From Aestuariivivens sediminis (GTDB taxonomy: Bacteria > Bacteroidota > Bacteroidia > Flavobacteriales > Flavobacteriaceae), in assembly GCF_022662105.1 (NCBI RefSeq), contig NZ_JAKMCP010000005.1, positions 1-64,000 on the forward strand: 64,000 bases of DNA, read 5' to 3'. The notes below the pieces were generated by a model that saw only the letters and a list, made by a program, of their open reading frames with translations, was not told the DNA's origin and ran no database searches. The first letter of the stretch is position 1; each line of letters opens with the position of its first letter. Positions 25,444 to 34,284 of this stretch are shown piece by piece. The position numbers and the translations under genes are program-made.

Positions 25444-26808
25444 ATGGTAAGTTCATTAGTTAATAAATACAATGTAGCGGGTCCCCGCTATACAAGTTAC
25501 CCGACAGTACCCTATTGGGATAACAATACATTTTCCCTCGACAAATGGAAGGCCTCATTAATTACCTCCTTTAGGGAAAGTAATGCCACAGAGGGAATAA
25601 GTCTCTATATTCATTTACCTTTTTGTGAAAGTTTATGCACCTTTTGCGGTTGTAACAAACGTATAACCAAACAGCATAGCGTGGAGACACCCTATATAGA
25701 TGCTGTCTTAAAGGAATGGCAACTGTATTTAGAGGTTTTTAATGAAAAACCGATTCTTAAGGAGTTGCATCTTGGTGGGGGTACACCAACCTTCTTTAGT
25801 CCCCATAATCTAACTCGGCTGTTAAAGGAGATTTTAAAGGATGTTATCCTTGCCGAAAATTATGAGTTTAGTTTTGAGGGCCATCCTAATAATACCTCAA
25901 ATCGGCATTTGCAATCCTTATATGATATTGGATTCAGACGGGTAAGCTACGGTGTGCAGGATTATAATCCTACAGTGCAAAAAGCAATACATAGAATACA
26001 AACCTTCGAACAGGTAAAACGCGCTACTGAAATGGCCAGGGAAATAGGGTATACATCCGTTGGACATGACCTTATTTTTGGATTGCCATTTCAAACCTTG
26101 AAGCATGTCGAAGAAACCATATTAAAAACAAAGACTTTACTCCCTGATCGTTTGGCATTTTATAGTTATGCCCATGTGCCCTGGATAAAAGGTAATGGTC
26201 AACGGGGGTTCAAGGATTCGGATTTACCATCTCCGGGATTAAAAAGGCAACAATACGAACTGGGGAAACAATTACTCACCCAAGTCGGATACGAAGAAAT
26301 AGGAATGGATCATTTTGCTTTGAAAACCGACAGTTTGTATAAATCCATGGTTTCTAAAAAGTTACATAGAAACTTTATGGGGTATACTGCCCATAAAACT
26401 CAGGCCATGATTGGTTTGGGGGTATCGTCAATTAGTGATAGTTGGTATGGTTTTTCACAAAATGTAAAAGCCATTGAAAACTATTATGCTCTCTTAGAGC
26501 AGGATATGCTACCTGTGTTCCGCGGTCATATTTTACAACAAGAAGATTTGATTATTCGGAAACATATTCTTAACTTAATGTGTCAATTTAGAACGTCATG
26601 GAACTTGGATGAATTATATTTTAAGGAACTGCCCGATGTTATTTTAGAATTGAAAGAAATGGAAAAAGATGAACTCATTGTCATTGGTTCCAATTTTGTT
26701 GAAATAACGCAAAAAGGACGTCCGTTTGTTCGAAATATTTGTATGGCATTCGATTTGTTGCTCAAAAGAAGACAGCCTGAAACTAAACTGTTTTCTATGA
26801 CTGTTTAA
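25444..26808 (+). CDS. hemN: Oxygen-independent coproporphyrinogen III dehydrogenase
   Basis: 454 residues of the radical SAM family; makes protoporphyrinogen IX from coproporphyrinogen III without oxygen. The N-terminal YNVAGPRYTSYPTVPYW is the HemN-specific lead, and the iron-sulfur triad is Cys61-x3-Cys65-x2-Cys68 (CESLCTFCGC). HLGGGTPTFF, RVSYGVQDYNPTVQ and GLPFQTL follow, and the HemN C-terminal domain ends the protein. This is the true HemN rather than the HemW type. An FNR-like box lies at the activating position upstream, which fits induction at low oxygen. Confidence 0.95.
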   Translation: MVSSLVNKYNVAGPRYTSYPTVPYWDNNTFSLDKWKASLITSFRESNATEGISLYIHLPFCESLCTFCGCNKRITKQHSVETPYIDAVLKEWQLYLEVFNEKPILKELHLGGGTPTFFSPHNLTRLLKEILKDVILAENYEFSFEGHPNNTSNRHLQSLYDIGFRRVSYGVQDYNPTVQKAIHRIQTFEQVKRATEMAREIGYTSVGHDLIFGLPFQTLKHVEETILKTKTLLPDRLAFYSYAHVPWIKGNGQRGFKDSDLPSPGLKRQQYELGKQLLTQVGYEEIGMDHFALKTDSLYKSMVSKKLHRNFMGYTAHKTQAMIGLGVSSISDSWYGFSQNVKAIENYYALLEQDMLPVFRGHILQQEDLIIRKHILNLMCQFRTSWNLDELYFKELPDVILELKEMEKDELIVIGSNFVEITQKGRPFVRNICMAFDLLLKRRQPETKLFSMTV

Positions 26809-26865
26809 TCAGTAAACCGATGGTCTTTACGGGTGGTTTATGAATTTCATCGATTTATATACCTT

Positions 26866-26897
26866 AAATGAGGTAAGTTTTTAACAGAACCTCATTT
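26866..26897 (+). terminator. Terminator after hemN
   Basis: AAATGAGGT (26866-26874) and ACCTCATTT (26889-26897) form a perfect 9-bp stem; a run of seven T follows nine bases later. Confidence 0.6.
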
Positions 26898-26953
26898 GGG
26901 ATGGTATTTTTTTAGTTTCTTAGTTTTTAATAAACCATTAAAATTTAAAACTG

Positions 26954-27787
26954 ATGAAAAAAATCATTGTGCCTGTAGATTTTTCCGATTATTCAGAATA
27001 TGCCTTAAAGGCTGCGGCCAAACTGGCTAAAACCTACAATGCAGAACTTCTGGTGCTGCATATGCTGGAAATGTCAGATATTATGTTAACTGCTTCCGAA
27101 GGACTTCAAAGCCAGAAAGCCTTGTACTTTTTTAAACTTGCAGAGCAGAAATTTGAGGATTTTATTAACAAGGATTACCTGAAGGGGGTTACAGTGACTC
27201 CAATTGTAAAACATTTCAAAGTGTTCAGTGAGGTTAACGATGTCGCACAAAAACATCATGCCGATATTATTGTAATGGGATCCCATGGTGCTAGTGGCGT
27301 CAAAGAGTTTTTTGTAGGCTCGAATACGGAACGTGTGGTGCGCCACTCGGAAATTCCAGTTTTAGTGGTGAAAAAGGATTTATTGGAAATCAATTTTGAA
27401 GTCGTGGTTTATGCGTGCAATTTTCAAGAGGAAAGTATTGCCTCTTACATCAAAGCCACCAAATTATTCGAAAAAATGAAATCTAAGATGTATTTGGTAC
27501 ATGTCAATTTACCTAACGATCGTTTTAAAAGTTCAATAGAGATAGAGCGAAATGTCACTAATTTTTTAAATAAAGCCGATGGAAATTTGGATAGATTGGA
27601 CAGTGTCTTTTACGTAAGCGACTATACTGTTGAAGATGGTATTTTAAATTTTTCCAACAAAGTGGGAGCTGATTTAATTGCCATGCCTACACATGGCAAA
27701 AAAGGAATAGCTCACTTTTTTGAAGGCAGTATAAGTGAGGATGTTGCCAATCATGCAACCTTACCGGTCATTACCTTTAAGATTTAG
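26954..27787 (+). CDS. Universal stress protein, two-domain
   Basis: 277 residues with two tandem UspA domains. The first is complete: KIIVPVDFSDYSEYALKAA at the start and the nucleotide-binding GSHGASGVKEFFVGSNTER. The second half is more divergent but ends with the matching PTHGKKGIAHFFEGSISED. In Bacteroidota such proteins are often induced by low oxygen or stasis; its place after hemN and near the cbb3 locus suggests the same here, though no FNR-like box was found in its upstream region. Confidence 0.92.
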   Translation: MKKIIVPVDFSDYSEYALKAAAKLAKTYNAELLVLHMLEMSDIMLTASEGLQSQKALYFFKLAEQKFEDFINKDYLKGVTVTPIVKHFKVFSEVNDVAQKHHADIIVMGSHGASGVKEFFVGSNTERVVRHSEIPVLVVKKDLLEINFEVVVYACNFQEESIASYIKATKLFEKMKSKMYLVHVNLPNDRFKSSIEIERNVTNFLNKADGNLDRLDSVFYVSDYTVEDGILNFSNKVGADLIAMPTHGKKGIAHFFEGSISEDVANHATLPVITFKI

Positions 27788-27830
27788 TTTAAAGTTTATT
27801 TGAATTGATTTTAGCAAATTAGTTTTTTTG

Positions 27831-27855
27831 AGAAGGCTCCGCTAAGGAGCCTCCT
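27831..27855 (+). terminator. Hairpin between convergent genes
   Basis: AGGCTCC (27834-27840) and GGAGCCT (27846-27852) pair around GCTAA, with GAG/CTC extending the stem past one mismatch. The following sequence is T-rich but has no continuous T-run. Confidence 0.55.
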
Positions 27856-27868
27856 CACTTCTATATAT

Positions 27869-29275
27869 TTAATAAATGGGTGTGTCTTGAGAAATTGATA
27901 GTACATTAAACAACAGGGCTTTGGTATTGAAAAATTCAGTTTCAATGGCAATGGATTTTAATTGAGTGTCCAAAAGTTTTGACTCTCTTGAATTCACTAA
28001 AAATAAGGAACTTTCTCCTAAAAAATATTTTCGTTCTTCGGCTTTTAATAAGGTATTCGTATCGGTTACTAAATCTTCTATAAATTTGTTTTGAGATAGG
28101 AATGACCTTAATTCCTGAAAAAGGGCATCTATTTTATTTTTTAAAATGACCTTTGTAGATTCAATTTCAAATCTGGTGTCTTGAATTTTAAATTTGGCTA
28201 GCTTGAGATCACCACGTTCCTTTCTTAAAAATAAAGGGAAACTAATATTTATACCACTTTTGTATGCTGAGGTATTCATTGAACTTATAATTTCCGGGGT
28301 TTGGGTCAAAAAATTATACTGTAAATCCACTTTTGGTAAGAGATTGTTGGCCTGAAGTCGTTTTTCTATAGTTAGACTTTGGAGTTTGTAATCTAAAGAC
28401 TGAATTTTAGGATGATCATTAACATTTATGTTTTCCATGAGCATTCCGGTAATGTGCAATGCATCATCGATATTTTCGAGGGTATTCACATCCGGAATCA
28501 CCCCATCCTTGAGTTCAATGGGTGTATTATCATTGATCCACAGGTAATTTGATAGTTCCAATGAGGATTTGATGAATTTTATTCGTGCTTTTTCTAAACT
28601 AAGTTTTCTATTGTTTAAGGCCATTTTAGCTTCAGTGGTATCAATAGCGGATAATTCACCGACTTCATAACTTTTTTTGATACCGTCAAAACGCATTTGA
28701 GCATTATTCAAGAAGTTTTCGAATAGGCGCTTTTCATTATAGGTTTGTAACCATTTAAAATAGCTAAGTGTCGCCTGGTACAGTATATTGTTGACTTGTA
28801 ATTGTCTTTCAGCTTTGGCCTGCTTCACATATAATTTGGACTGTCTTAACAAGGCCATACGTTCGTTGGTTAATAAACCACGGGCCACAGATACCGAAAC
28901 ACCTACACTGTACAGCCCGTCCTCGGGGATTGTAGACTCCGGGTTTAAAAAGATACCGTCGTTTTCTTCAAATGTCCCTTTTAACTCAATACCATACCAT
29001 GTTGGAATTTTGAAAGTCGTATTGAGTTTGTTATAGTAATCGGTGCTTTTAAACCGCTTGGTGTCATAGTCAATTTCTAATTTAGGATCGAATGCACCAC
29101 GGGCTTTCAGCAGTTTCGCTTCACTTTCACTAATGATTAAATTAGCTTGCTTCACAATGGGGTGAAAGGCTTTTACATAGCCTAAATATTCTGAAAGCGA
29201 GATCACTTTGAGGCTGTCTTGTGCACAGACAGTACCATATATAAATACTAAAATTGAAAATAGAAATGTTTTCAT
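27869..29275 (-). CDS. TolC-family outer membrane efflux protein
   Basis: 468 residues with a signal peptide ending GTVCAQ. Long amphipathic helices and the two-repeat layout of the outer membrane efflux family are visible, e.g. FHPIVKQANLIISESEAKLLKARGAFDPKLEID, cut here to its recognisable core (AKLLKARGAFDPKLE). It should form the trimeric outer-membrane channel for the HlyD/ABC pair upstream, from which it is separated by only 3 bp. Last gene of the operon. Confidence 0.9.
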   Translation of the reverse strand: MKTFLFSILVFIYGTVCAQDSLKVISLSEYLGYVKAFHPIVKQANLIISESEAKLLKARGAFDPKLEIDYDTKRFKSTDYYNKLNTTFKIPTWYGIELKGTFEENDGIFLNPESTIPEDGLYSVGVSVSVARGLLTNERMALLRQSKLYVKQAKAERQLQVNNILYQATLSYFKWLQTYNEKRLFENFLNNAQMRFDGIKKSYEVGELSAIDTTEAKMALNNRKLSLEKARIKFIKSSLELSNYLWINDNTPIELKDGVIPDVNTLENIDDALHITGMLMENINVNDHPKIQSLDYKLQSLTIEKRLQANNLLPKVDLQYNFLTQTPEIISSMNTSAYKSGINISFPLFLRKERGDLKLAKFKIQDTRFEIESTKVILKNKIDALFQELRSFLSQNKFIEDLVTDTNTLLKAEERKYFLGESSLFLVNSRESKLLDTQLKSIAIETEFFNTKALLFNVLSISQDTPIY

Positions 29276-29278
29276 TTT

Positions 29279-30631
29279 TTAACTTTTTACATTGGATTTC
29301 TCCTTGTTTTTTGGTTGATAATAATTAGGGGGGAAGCTATTTATTTGTCTCCAAAGTTCAAACCAAATAGGCACGTCTTCCAATAGGGCAATGGTTTTTG
29401 CACCGGAACCTACTCTTATAGCCTTTGGCCATTCGTGATCGGTTTCATCCGGGGCAAGTAAAACCCTGTACATCCCTTGGTCACTAATAAAATTCTCAAT
29501 AGCCACAACTTTAGCGCCATAGGTACCATAACTCACATTGGGCCATCCACTAAATACAATTGCCGGCCATCCGTCAAATTGAATTCGAACTTTTTCACCA
29601 AGGTGTAACAGGGGCAAATCAATTGGTCTTACATAAGTTTCCACTGCAAGGTCATAGCGTTCCGGCATGATACCCACAAGGGCATCTCCTTCCTTAAAAG
29701 TTACCCCAATGCCACCAGTTATGGCTTTGTTAATATATCCGTCAACGGGGGCAGTTACGTAACGCAAACTATGCCTTACCTGGTAATTGGTATAATCGTT
29801 CATAAGTTTGGTTACTTGAGCTTGAGTGTCGAACCTACTGGATTGTGTCGTAAATAAATCACTTTGTGATTTGGATATTTTATCAATGTACTCCTGGTTT
29901 ATTCTGGACAATTCTATTTGAGCATTTATGACCTCATTTTTACTTGATATAAATTTGTTTTCTTGTGATATCAGTTTTGCTTGCGCTTCTTGATATTTTA
30001 CTCGTTTTTCTTCCACATCCCTTAAGGCCTTTAATCCCTCCTTTTGTAAAGTTAAAATACGATCATACTGTCGTTCGGCTATGGTCAGGTTGGTTTTATA
30101 GGCTTCAAAGTCAATACTATCGCTCTTTACCTTTAATTTGGACTGTAACAGTTTATTTCTGGTTTGTTCTAACTTTAGCTTCTGTTCATTTTTGAGGGCC
30201 ATGATTTGCCTTTGTAAAGCCTGTACTTTCTGTTGATAGGCGTCTAATGAAGATTCCTTTGCCTGTATTTGACTATTGGTACGTTCAACAAGCTGATCGT
30301 CGAAGTAGTCGCTTTTTACTTCAGAAATCCTTAGAATCGTATCCCCTCGTTTAACGTAGTCCCCTTCACGTACAAACCATTCTTCAATCCGTCCAGGGAT
30401 TTGAGATTGAATGCTTTGCGGACGATGGTCTGGTTTTAATGTGGTTACCGCTCCTCTACCGGTAATGTTCTGTGTCCAGGGTAGGAACATCGTTATACCG
30501 GTAATAAAAGCCGCTGCGAGTAGAAATTTATTAAAATGCTTATAATATGATTTATCTAAAACGTTTCTACCCGACTGAAACCGTCTTAAATCCACTTTTT
30601 TATTTAACTGATTATGAGAAATATTGAGCAT
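29279..30631 (-). CDS. HlyD-family periplasmic adaptor
   Basis: 450 residues. A single N-terminal membrane helix (about residues 33-52, FLLAAAFITGITMFLPW) is followed by a biotinyl/lipoyl-like hybrid region (GRIEEWFVREGDYVKRGDTI) and a long coiled-coil of about 180 residues; the second lipoyl half resumes at VTAPVDGYINKAITGGIGV. It bridges the ABC exporter and the TolC channel. Gaps of 3 bp on both sides show tight coupling. Confidence 0.9.
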   Translation of the reverse strand: MLNISHNQLNKKVDLRRFQSGRNVLDKSYYKHFNKFLLAAAFITGITMFLPWTQNITGRGAVTTLKPDHRPQSIQSQIPGRIEEWFVREGDYVKRGDTILRISEVKSDYFDDQLVERTNSQIQAKESSLDAYQQKVQALQRQIMALKNEQKLKLEQTRNKLLQSKLKVKSDSIDFEAYKTNLTIAERQYDRILTLQKEGLKALRDVEEKRVKYQEAQAKLISQENKFISSKNEVINAQIELSRINQEYIDKISKSQSDLFTTQSSRFDTQAQVTKLMNDYTNYQVRHSLRYVTAPVDGYINKAITGGIGVTFKEGDALVGIMPERYDLAVETYVRPIDLPLLHLGEKVRIQFDGWPAIVFSGWPNVSYGTYGAKVVAIENFISDQGMYRVLLAPDETDHEWPKAIRVGSGAKTIALLEDVPIWFELWRQINSFPPNYYQPKNKEKSNVKS

Positions 30632-30634
30632 GAT

Positions 30635-32302
30635 CTAAAAATTCTTTGTTTTAATTGTTCCTTTTTCCAACGTAATAACCTCCGTACATTTATTTACCCA
30701 ATGTCTGCTGCTACTAACCACAATAAGACCCCATGGCCTGTCCTTATGGGACAGAAAGTCAATAATTTCATCTGTTTCCTTTCTGTTGAACCGATCCAAG
30801 GCATCTTCCAGGATTAAAATCTTTGGTTGTTTTAAAATGGCCCTGGCCAATACTATTTTTTTTGATACGGTATGCGACATTTGCTTTCCATCAGGATAAA
30901 GGATGGTTTGCAATCCATTGGGCAGTTCTTTAACGAAATCCAATAAGGCAATGTTCTTCAAGACCTCAAAAATGGTATCATCGGTAATATCTGGATTGCC
31001 GAAAGTAAGATTCTCCCTAAGAGTCCCTTCAAAAGGTGTTTCTTCGGTTAAGGATAGACCTAACTGGGACCGGTAGTGATTTAGATTCAAACTTTTTAGG
31101 GATACATTATTAATATAAACGCTACCCAAAGAAGGTTGGATGACTCCGGAGATTAATCTTAACAATGTCGATTTCCCCGATCCACTTTCTCCTTTAATTA
31201 ATATTCTGCTTGCGGTGTTGATGGCAAGGGTAATATTTTGTAATATCGGTTTTTCTCTATCGGTAACGTAGTATGACACATTTTCCAATGAAATGTCGTA
31301 ACCATGTTTAAATCCGGGTGACTCCCCATTCAGGTTATCTAATTCCTTATCGACAATTTGACCTAATTTTTCAATGGAGGTGAGAACATCATAAAATGAT
31401 TCTAAACCCAGAATTAGTTTTTCGACCGAGGCAATCACCAAAATAATAATGATCTCTGCGGCTACAAATTGACCAATATTCATTTCTTGATTTAGCACTA
31501 ATGCACCGCCAATTAAAAGCAAACTGGCAGTAACTATGACCTTAAAACTAATCATCTGAATGAATTGAATGACCAAAATTTTAAAGTGACTCTCCCTGGC
31601 ATTAAGATAGTCGGTAACCAGGGCATCATTTTTGGAGATGGCCAAATTGGTGTTTCCGGAAAGCTTAAAACTTACAATAGTTCGCGCTATTTCCTGAATC
31701 CAGTGGGCCACACGGTATTTATGCTTTGATTCCTGTAAACTCGTTGCTAATCCTTTTTCTGCCGTGTATTTAAAAACTATGACTATGAGCAATAACAACA
31801 ATAGACCGAAAATGATGAAAAACGGGTGGTAGAAGGACAGTAAAATCAATGCAAATAAAATTTGTAAAAGGGCAGTGGGGACATCGATTAATATTTTGGA
31901 GAGTCCTTTCTGTATGATTAATGTATCGAAAAATCGATTGGCCAGTTCAGGGGGATAAAAGTTCCGTAATTCGGTCATTTTTATTTTTGGAAATCGGTAG
32001 CTTAACTCAAAAGATGAACGTAAAAATATGCGTTGTTGGATGGTTTCTATAATCCGTAATTGCATGAGTTGAAGTCCGCCGTTGAATGCGACACCAACTG
32101 TTACTAAAATAACCAAGATGATCCAAGAGGTCGAAATTTGGGCCCCTTGAATGAGGTTGATAATTGCCTGAACCCCCAAGGGTAGTGATAGCGCTACAAT
32201 TCCGGAAAAAATGGCGTAATAGAATATTTGCAATATATCCCTTCTTTCCAATTGTAGTAATCCTAAAAAGCGTTTCCAGGGTGACATGGTTGGTTTGTCC
32301 AT
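30635..32302 (-). CDS. ABC exporter (membrane plus ATPase domains) with degenerate ATPase
   Basis: 555 residues. Residues about 20-310 form the six-helix exporter membrane domain; the nucleotide-binding domain starts near 330. Walker A is intact (GESGSGKST, 371-379). The other motifs are not: the Q-loop Gln is absent in SLTEETPF, the signature is MSHTVSKK instead of LSGGQ, Walker B ends LILED (residues 496-500) instead of LDE, the D-loop is altered, and the switch His is replaced in VVSSSRHW (near 531). There is no N-terminal C39 peptidase domain. It pairs with the HlyD and TolC genes and follows the TetR gene by 2 bp. ATP hydrolysis may be weak or absent. Confidence 0.88.
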   Translation of the reverse strand: MDKPTMSPWKRFLGLLQLERRDILQIFYYAIFSGIVALSLPLGVQAIINLIQGAQISTSWIILVILVTVGVAFNGGLQLMQLRIIETIQQRIFLRSSFELSYRFPKIKMTELRNFYPPELANRFFDTLIIQKGLSKILIDVPTALLQILFALILLSFYHPFFIIFGLLLLLLIVIVFKYTAEKGLATSLQESKHKYRVAHWIQEIARTIVSFKLSGNTNLAISKNDALVTDYLNARESHFKILVIQFIQMISFKVIVTASLLLIGGALVLNQEMNIGQFVAAEIIIILVIASVEKLILGLESFYDVLTSIEKLGQIVDKELDNLNGESPGFKHGYDISLENVSYYVTDREKPILQNITLAINTASRILIKGESGSGKSTLLRLISGVIQPSLGSVYINNVSLKSLNLNHYRSQLGLSLTEETPFEGTLRENLTFGNPDITDDTIFEVLKNIALLDFVKELPNGLQTILYPDGKQMSHTVSKKIVLARAILKQPKILILEDALDRFNRKETDEIIDFLSHKDRPWGLIVVSSSRHWVNKCTEVITLEKGTIKTKNF

Positions 32303-32304
32303 AA

Positions 32305-32976
32305 TTATGATTTGATGGTTTTTAATACTAAGTCCATTAAAAAGTCAGTGGGTGTACTCTTACCTCCACAATCTGTAATGGAAATAAAATGGTCTTTGAG
32401 AAAATGTTGGTGCAAACTCGCTTCAATGATCGTGCTCGCTAAACTTGAGGGGAACGGGTAATCCGGATTTACATGAGTGATCATGTCCCTTAAGCGATGA
32501 ATGATTCGTTTATACACTGCAAAATAACCTTCTTGGTTTTCCTTATCCACTTCCTTAGTTAGGAAAGACTTGGAATTTTCATTTATAATAATCCTATTAA
32601 GAACAACCTCATTAATGTGAGAAAAATTCGAATCTTCCTTAACACTTCTAGTAACGATCTCTATAGCTTTACACAGTTTTTCGAGATGATTTAAAGCATG
32701 TGTTTCAATAACCAATTGATATTCAATCCATGACCAATACCAAGAGGTTAGGTATAATAGTAGTTTATGCTTACTTTCAAAATAGCGGTATATCGAACTT
32801 TCATTGGAATCTATTTGATGTCCCAATTTCTTGAAAGTAAAACTTTCAAAACCCATATCGTCTATTATAATAATACTGTGTTGTACAATGCGCTTTCCCA
32901 GGTCGGAGGACTCCGGGTCTTTTACATATATTTTCTCAGGAACTGCAATTTTTATATTTGATAGTAATCTATCCAT
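32305..32976 (-). CDS. TetR/AcrR-family regulator
   Basis: 223 residues. The N-terminal helix-turn-helix is seen in IIIDDMGFESFTFKKLGHQ and SNESSIYRYFESKHKLLLY, the usual TetR recognition helix pattern. The remaining 150 residues are a helical ligand-binding domain without recognisable specificity. First gene of the exporter operon, so it probably controls its own promoter and the ABC-HlyD-TolC genes. A palindrome on its promoter supports this. Confidence 0.9.
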   Translation of the reverse strand: MDRLLSNIKIAVPEKIYVKDPESSDLGKRIVQHSIIIIDDMGFESFTFKKLGHQIDSNESSIYRYFESKHKLLLYLTSWYWSWIEYQLVIETHALNHLEKLCKAIEIVTRSVKEDSNFSHINEVVLNRIIINENSKSFLTKEVDKENQEGYFAVYKRIIHRLRDMITHVNPDYPFPSSLASTIIEASLHQHFLKDHFISITDCGGKSTPTDFLMDLVLKTIKS

Positions 32977-32994
32977 AATTAATATTTATGCTTG

Positions 32995-33017
32995 CAAATA
33001 TAATAGTAATACTATTA
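32995..33017 (-). promoter_or_regulatory. TetR-operon promoter with palindromic operator
   Basis: The minus strand has TATATTTG (32995-33002), a full -7 match 18 bp before the TetR start. TAATAGT (33001-33007) and ACTATTA (33011-33017) are perfect arms around AAT, immediately upstream and overlapping the -7 element. Binding here would block the polymerase. Confidence 0.65.
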
Positions 33018-33100
33018 ATATAAGGTATATTTTAAATAATTTTAGAAAAAAATTAACATTTGAATGAAATCAGGGAATAAAATTGACTGTAAAAAATGGG

Positions 33101-33802
33101 TTAGTGGCAATTAATGGTATGGGTCATCACCTCGTTAGAAGGGGCTGGTGAAAGATACGGAATACCCAACCCTAGTCCTCTCATCACAAATAGTAACCCA
33201 ATAATTACCACAAATACTGGAATAAGCTTTTGAATATGTTGTCTTGCGCTTCCTTTTAAAAATTGAGTGAAGTAAATAACTGTTGTCATAAGTGGTATAG
33301 TTCCCAGGCCAAATAGCACCATATATAGGCCACCAGATAGTGAATTTCCGGGGGCCATGGCAGCAAAGACGGCCATATAGACCAATCCGCAGGGTAAAAA
33401 TCCGTTTAGAAACCCTATGGTTAAAAAGGTGTCCGAAGTTTTAGATTTAATGGATTTTCCTAAAGCTGATTTGATTTTTGAAATCAATCTATAAATAGGT
33501 CCTGAGACGGTATAATTATTTTTAATTTTTTTTGGGACAATGATGAATAAAATCATCGCAATACCAATCCCAATTGATAATTGCTGTTGGTAACCAAATA
33601 AGTAAAGGCCCTTTCCAATAAACCCAAATAAAAGGCCAATGATACCATAGGCCAAAAGTCTGCCCAGGTGATAGATGCTAATCTGGATTATTTTTTTTAA
33701 AGCATTTGAATGATCTACCGGAAGCATAAATGCTATGGGTCCACACATTCCTACACAGTGCAAACTTCCCAATAAACCTAATATAAACGCTGATGCTAAC
33801 AT
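33101..33802 (-). CDS. Sulfite exporter TauE/SafE-like membrane protein, cbb3-associated
   Basis: 233 residues with about six transmembrane helices. Conserved cysteine motifs are HCVGMCGPIAF near the N-terminus and FLPCGLVYMAVF in the middle, as in the SafE/DsbD-like family found beside cbb3 genes. A role in copper or reductant supply for oxidase maturation is likely from context, not proven. Its start is one base after the ccoH stop. Last gene of the cbb3 operon. Confidence 0.87.
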   Translation of the reverse strand: MLASAFILGLLGSLHCVGMCGPIAFMLPVDHSNALKKIIQISIYHLGRLLAYGIIGLLFGFIGKGLYLFGYQQQLSIGIGIAMILFIIVPKKIKNNYTVSGPIYRLISKIKSALGKSIKSKTSDTFLTIGFLNGFLPCGLVYMAVFAAMAPGNSLSGGLYMVLFGLGTIPLMTTVIYFTQFLKGSARQHIQKLIPVFVVIIGLLFVMRGLGLGIPYLSPAPSNEVMTHTINCH

Positions 33803-33803
33803 G

Positions 33804-34250
33804 TTAATAATTCAAAGCGGCTTTAAATAAATAAGATTTTCCGTTATATTGCCAGTCTATTTTCATGTTCCAACGACCATCTACCAAACGATTGTCAGGT
33901 ATGAGCAAATAGGTGCCAGACAATGAAATTGCAGTTTCAAAGTCTAGTTGTTTGTTAGATGGTCTGTACAGGAACACTTTTCCGGTTATTTTTTTGTGAT
34001 CTAAATCTTTGGGAAAGATAATTTTTATACCAGAGTTGGACTTTTCATAAATTATCTTTTCGCTCAAATTATTGGCGTTCTTTAGTTTTTCAATATCGTT
34101 TTGATAAGTCAGCTCTTCGGCGTAATAATCGTCGGTAACCAAATCATGATCATATTTGTCATTCACGTTCATGGTAATAATAAAGTACATGATAAAGCCA
34201 ATAAAGCCTATAAATGCTAATACAATTCCTGTTCCCCAATTCATTTTCAT
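33804..34250 (-). CDS. ccoH: FixH/CcoH family protein
   Basis: 148 residues with one N-terminal membrane helix (VLAFIGFIGFIMYFIITM) and a periplasmic domain with NDKYDHDLVTDDYYAEELTYQ, the usual FixH lead, and GRWNMKIDWQYNGKSYLF near the end. FixH/CcoH helps assemble cbb3 oxidase, with the CcoI ATPase. Follows ccoG by 34 bp. Confidence 0.88.
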   Translation of the reverse strand: MKMNWGTGIVLAFIGFIGFIMYFIITMNVNDKYDHDLVTDDYYAEELTYQNDIEKLKNANNLSEKIIYEKSNSGIKIIFPKDLDHKKITGKVFLYRPSNKQLDFETAISLSGTYLLIPDNRLVDGRWNMKIDWQYNGKSYLFKAALNY

Positions 34251-34284
34251 GGTTTAAATATTAATGGTTTGATCTTAAACTAAT

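Noticed and set aside
26809-26953. FNR-like box upstream of the universal stress protein
   Set aside because: A TGAATTTCATCGA sequence is present, but the two halves do not have the spacing of the other boxes.
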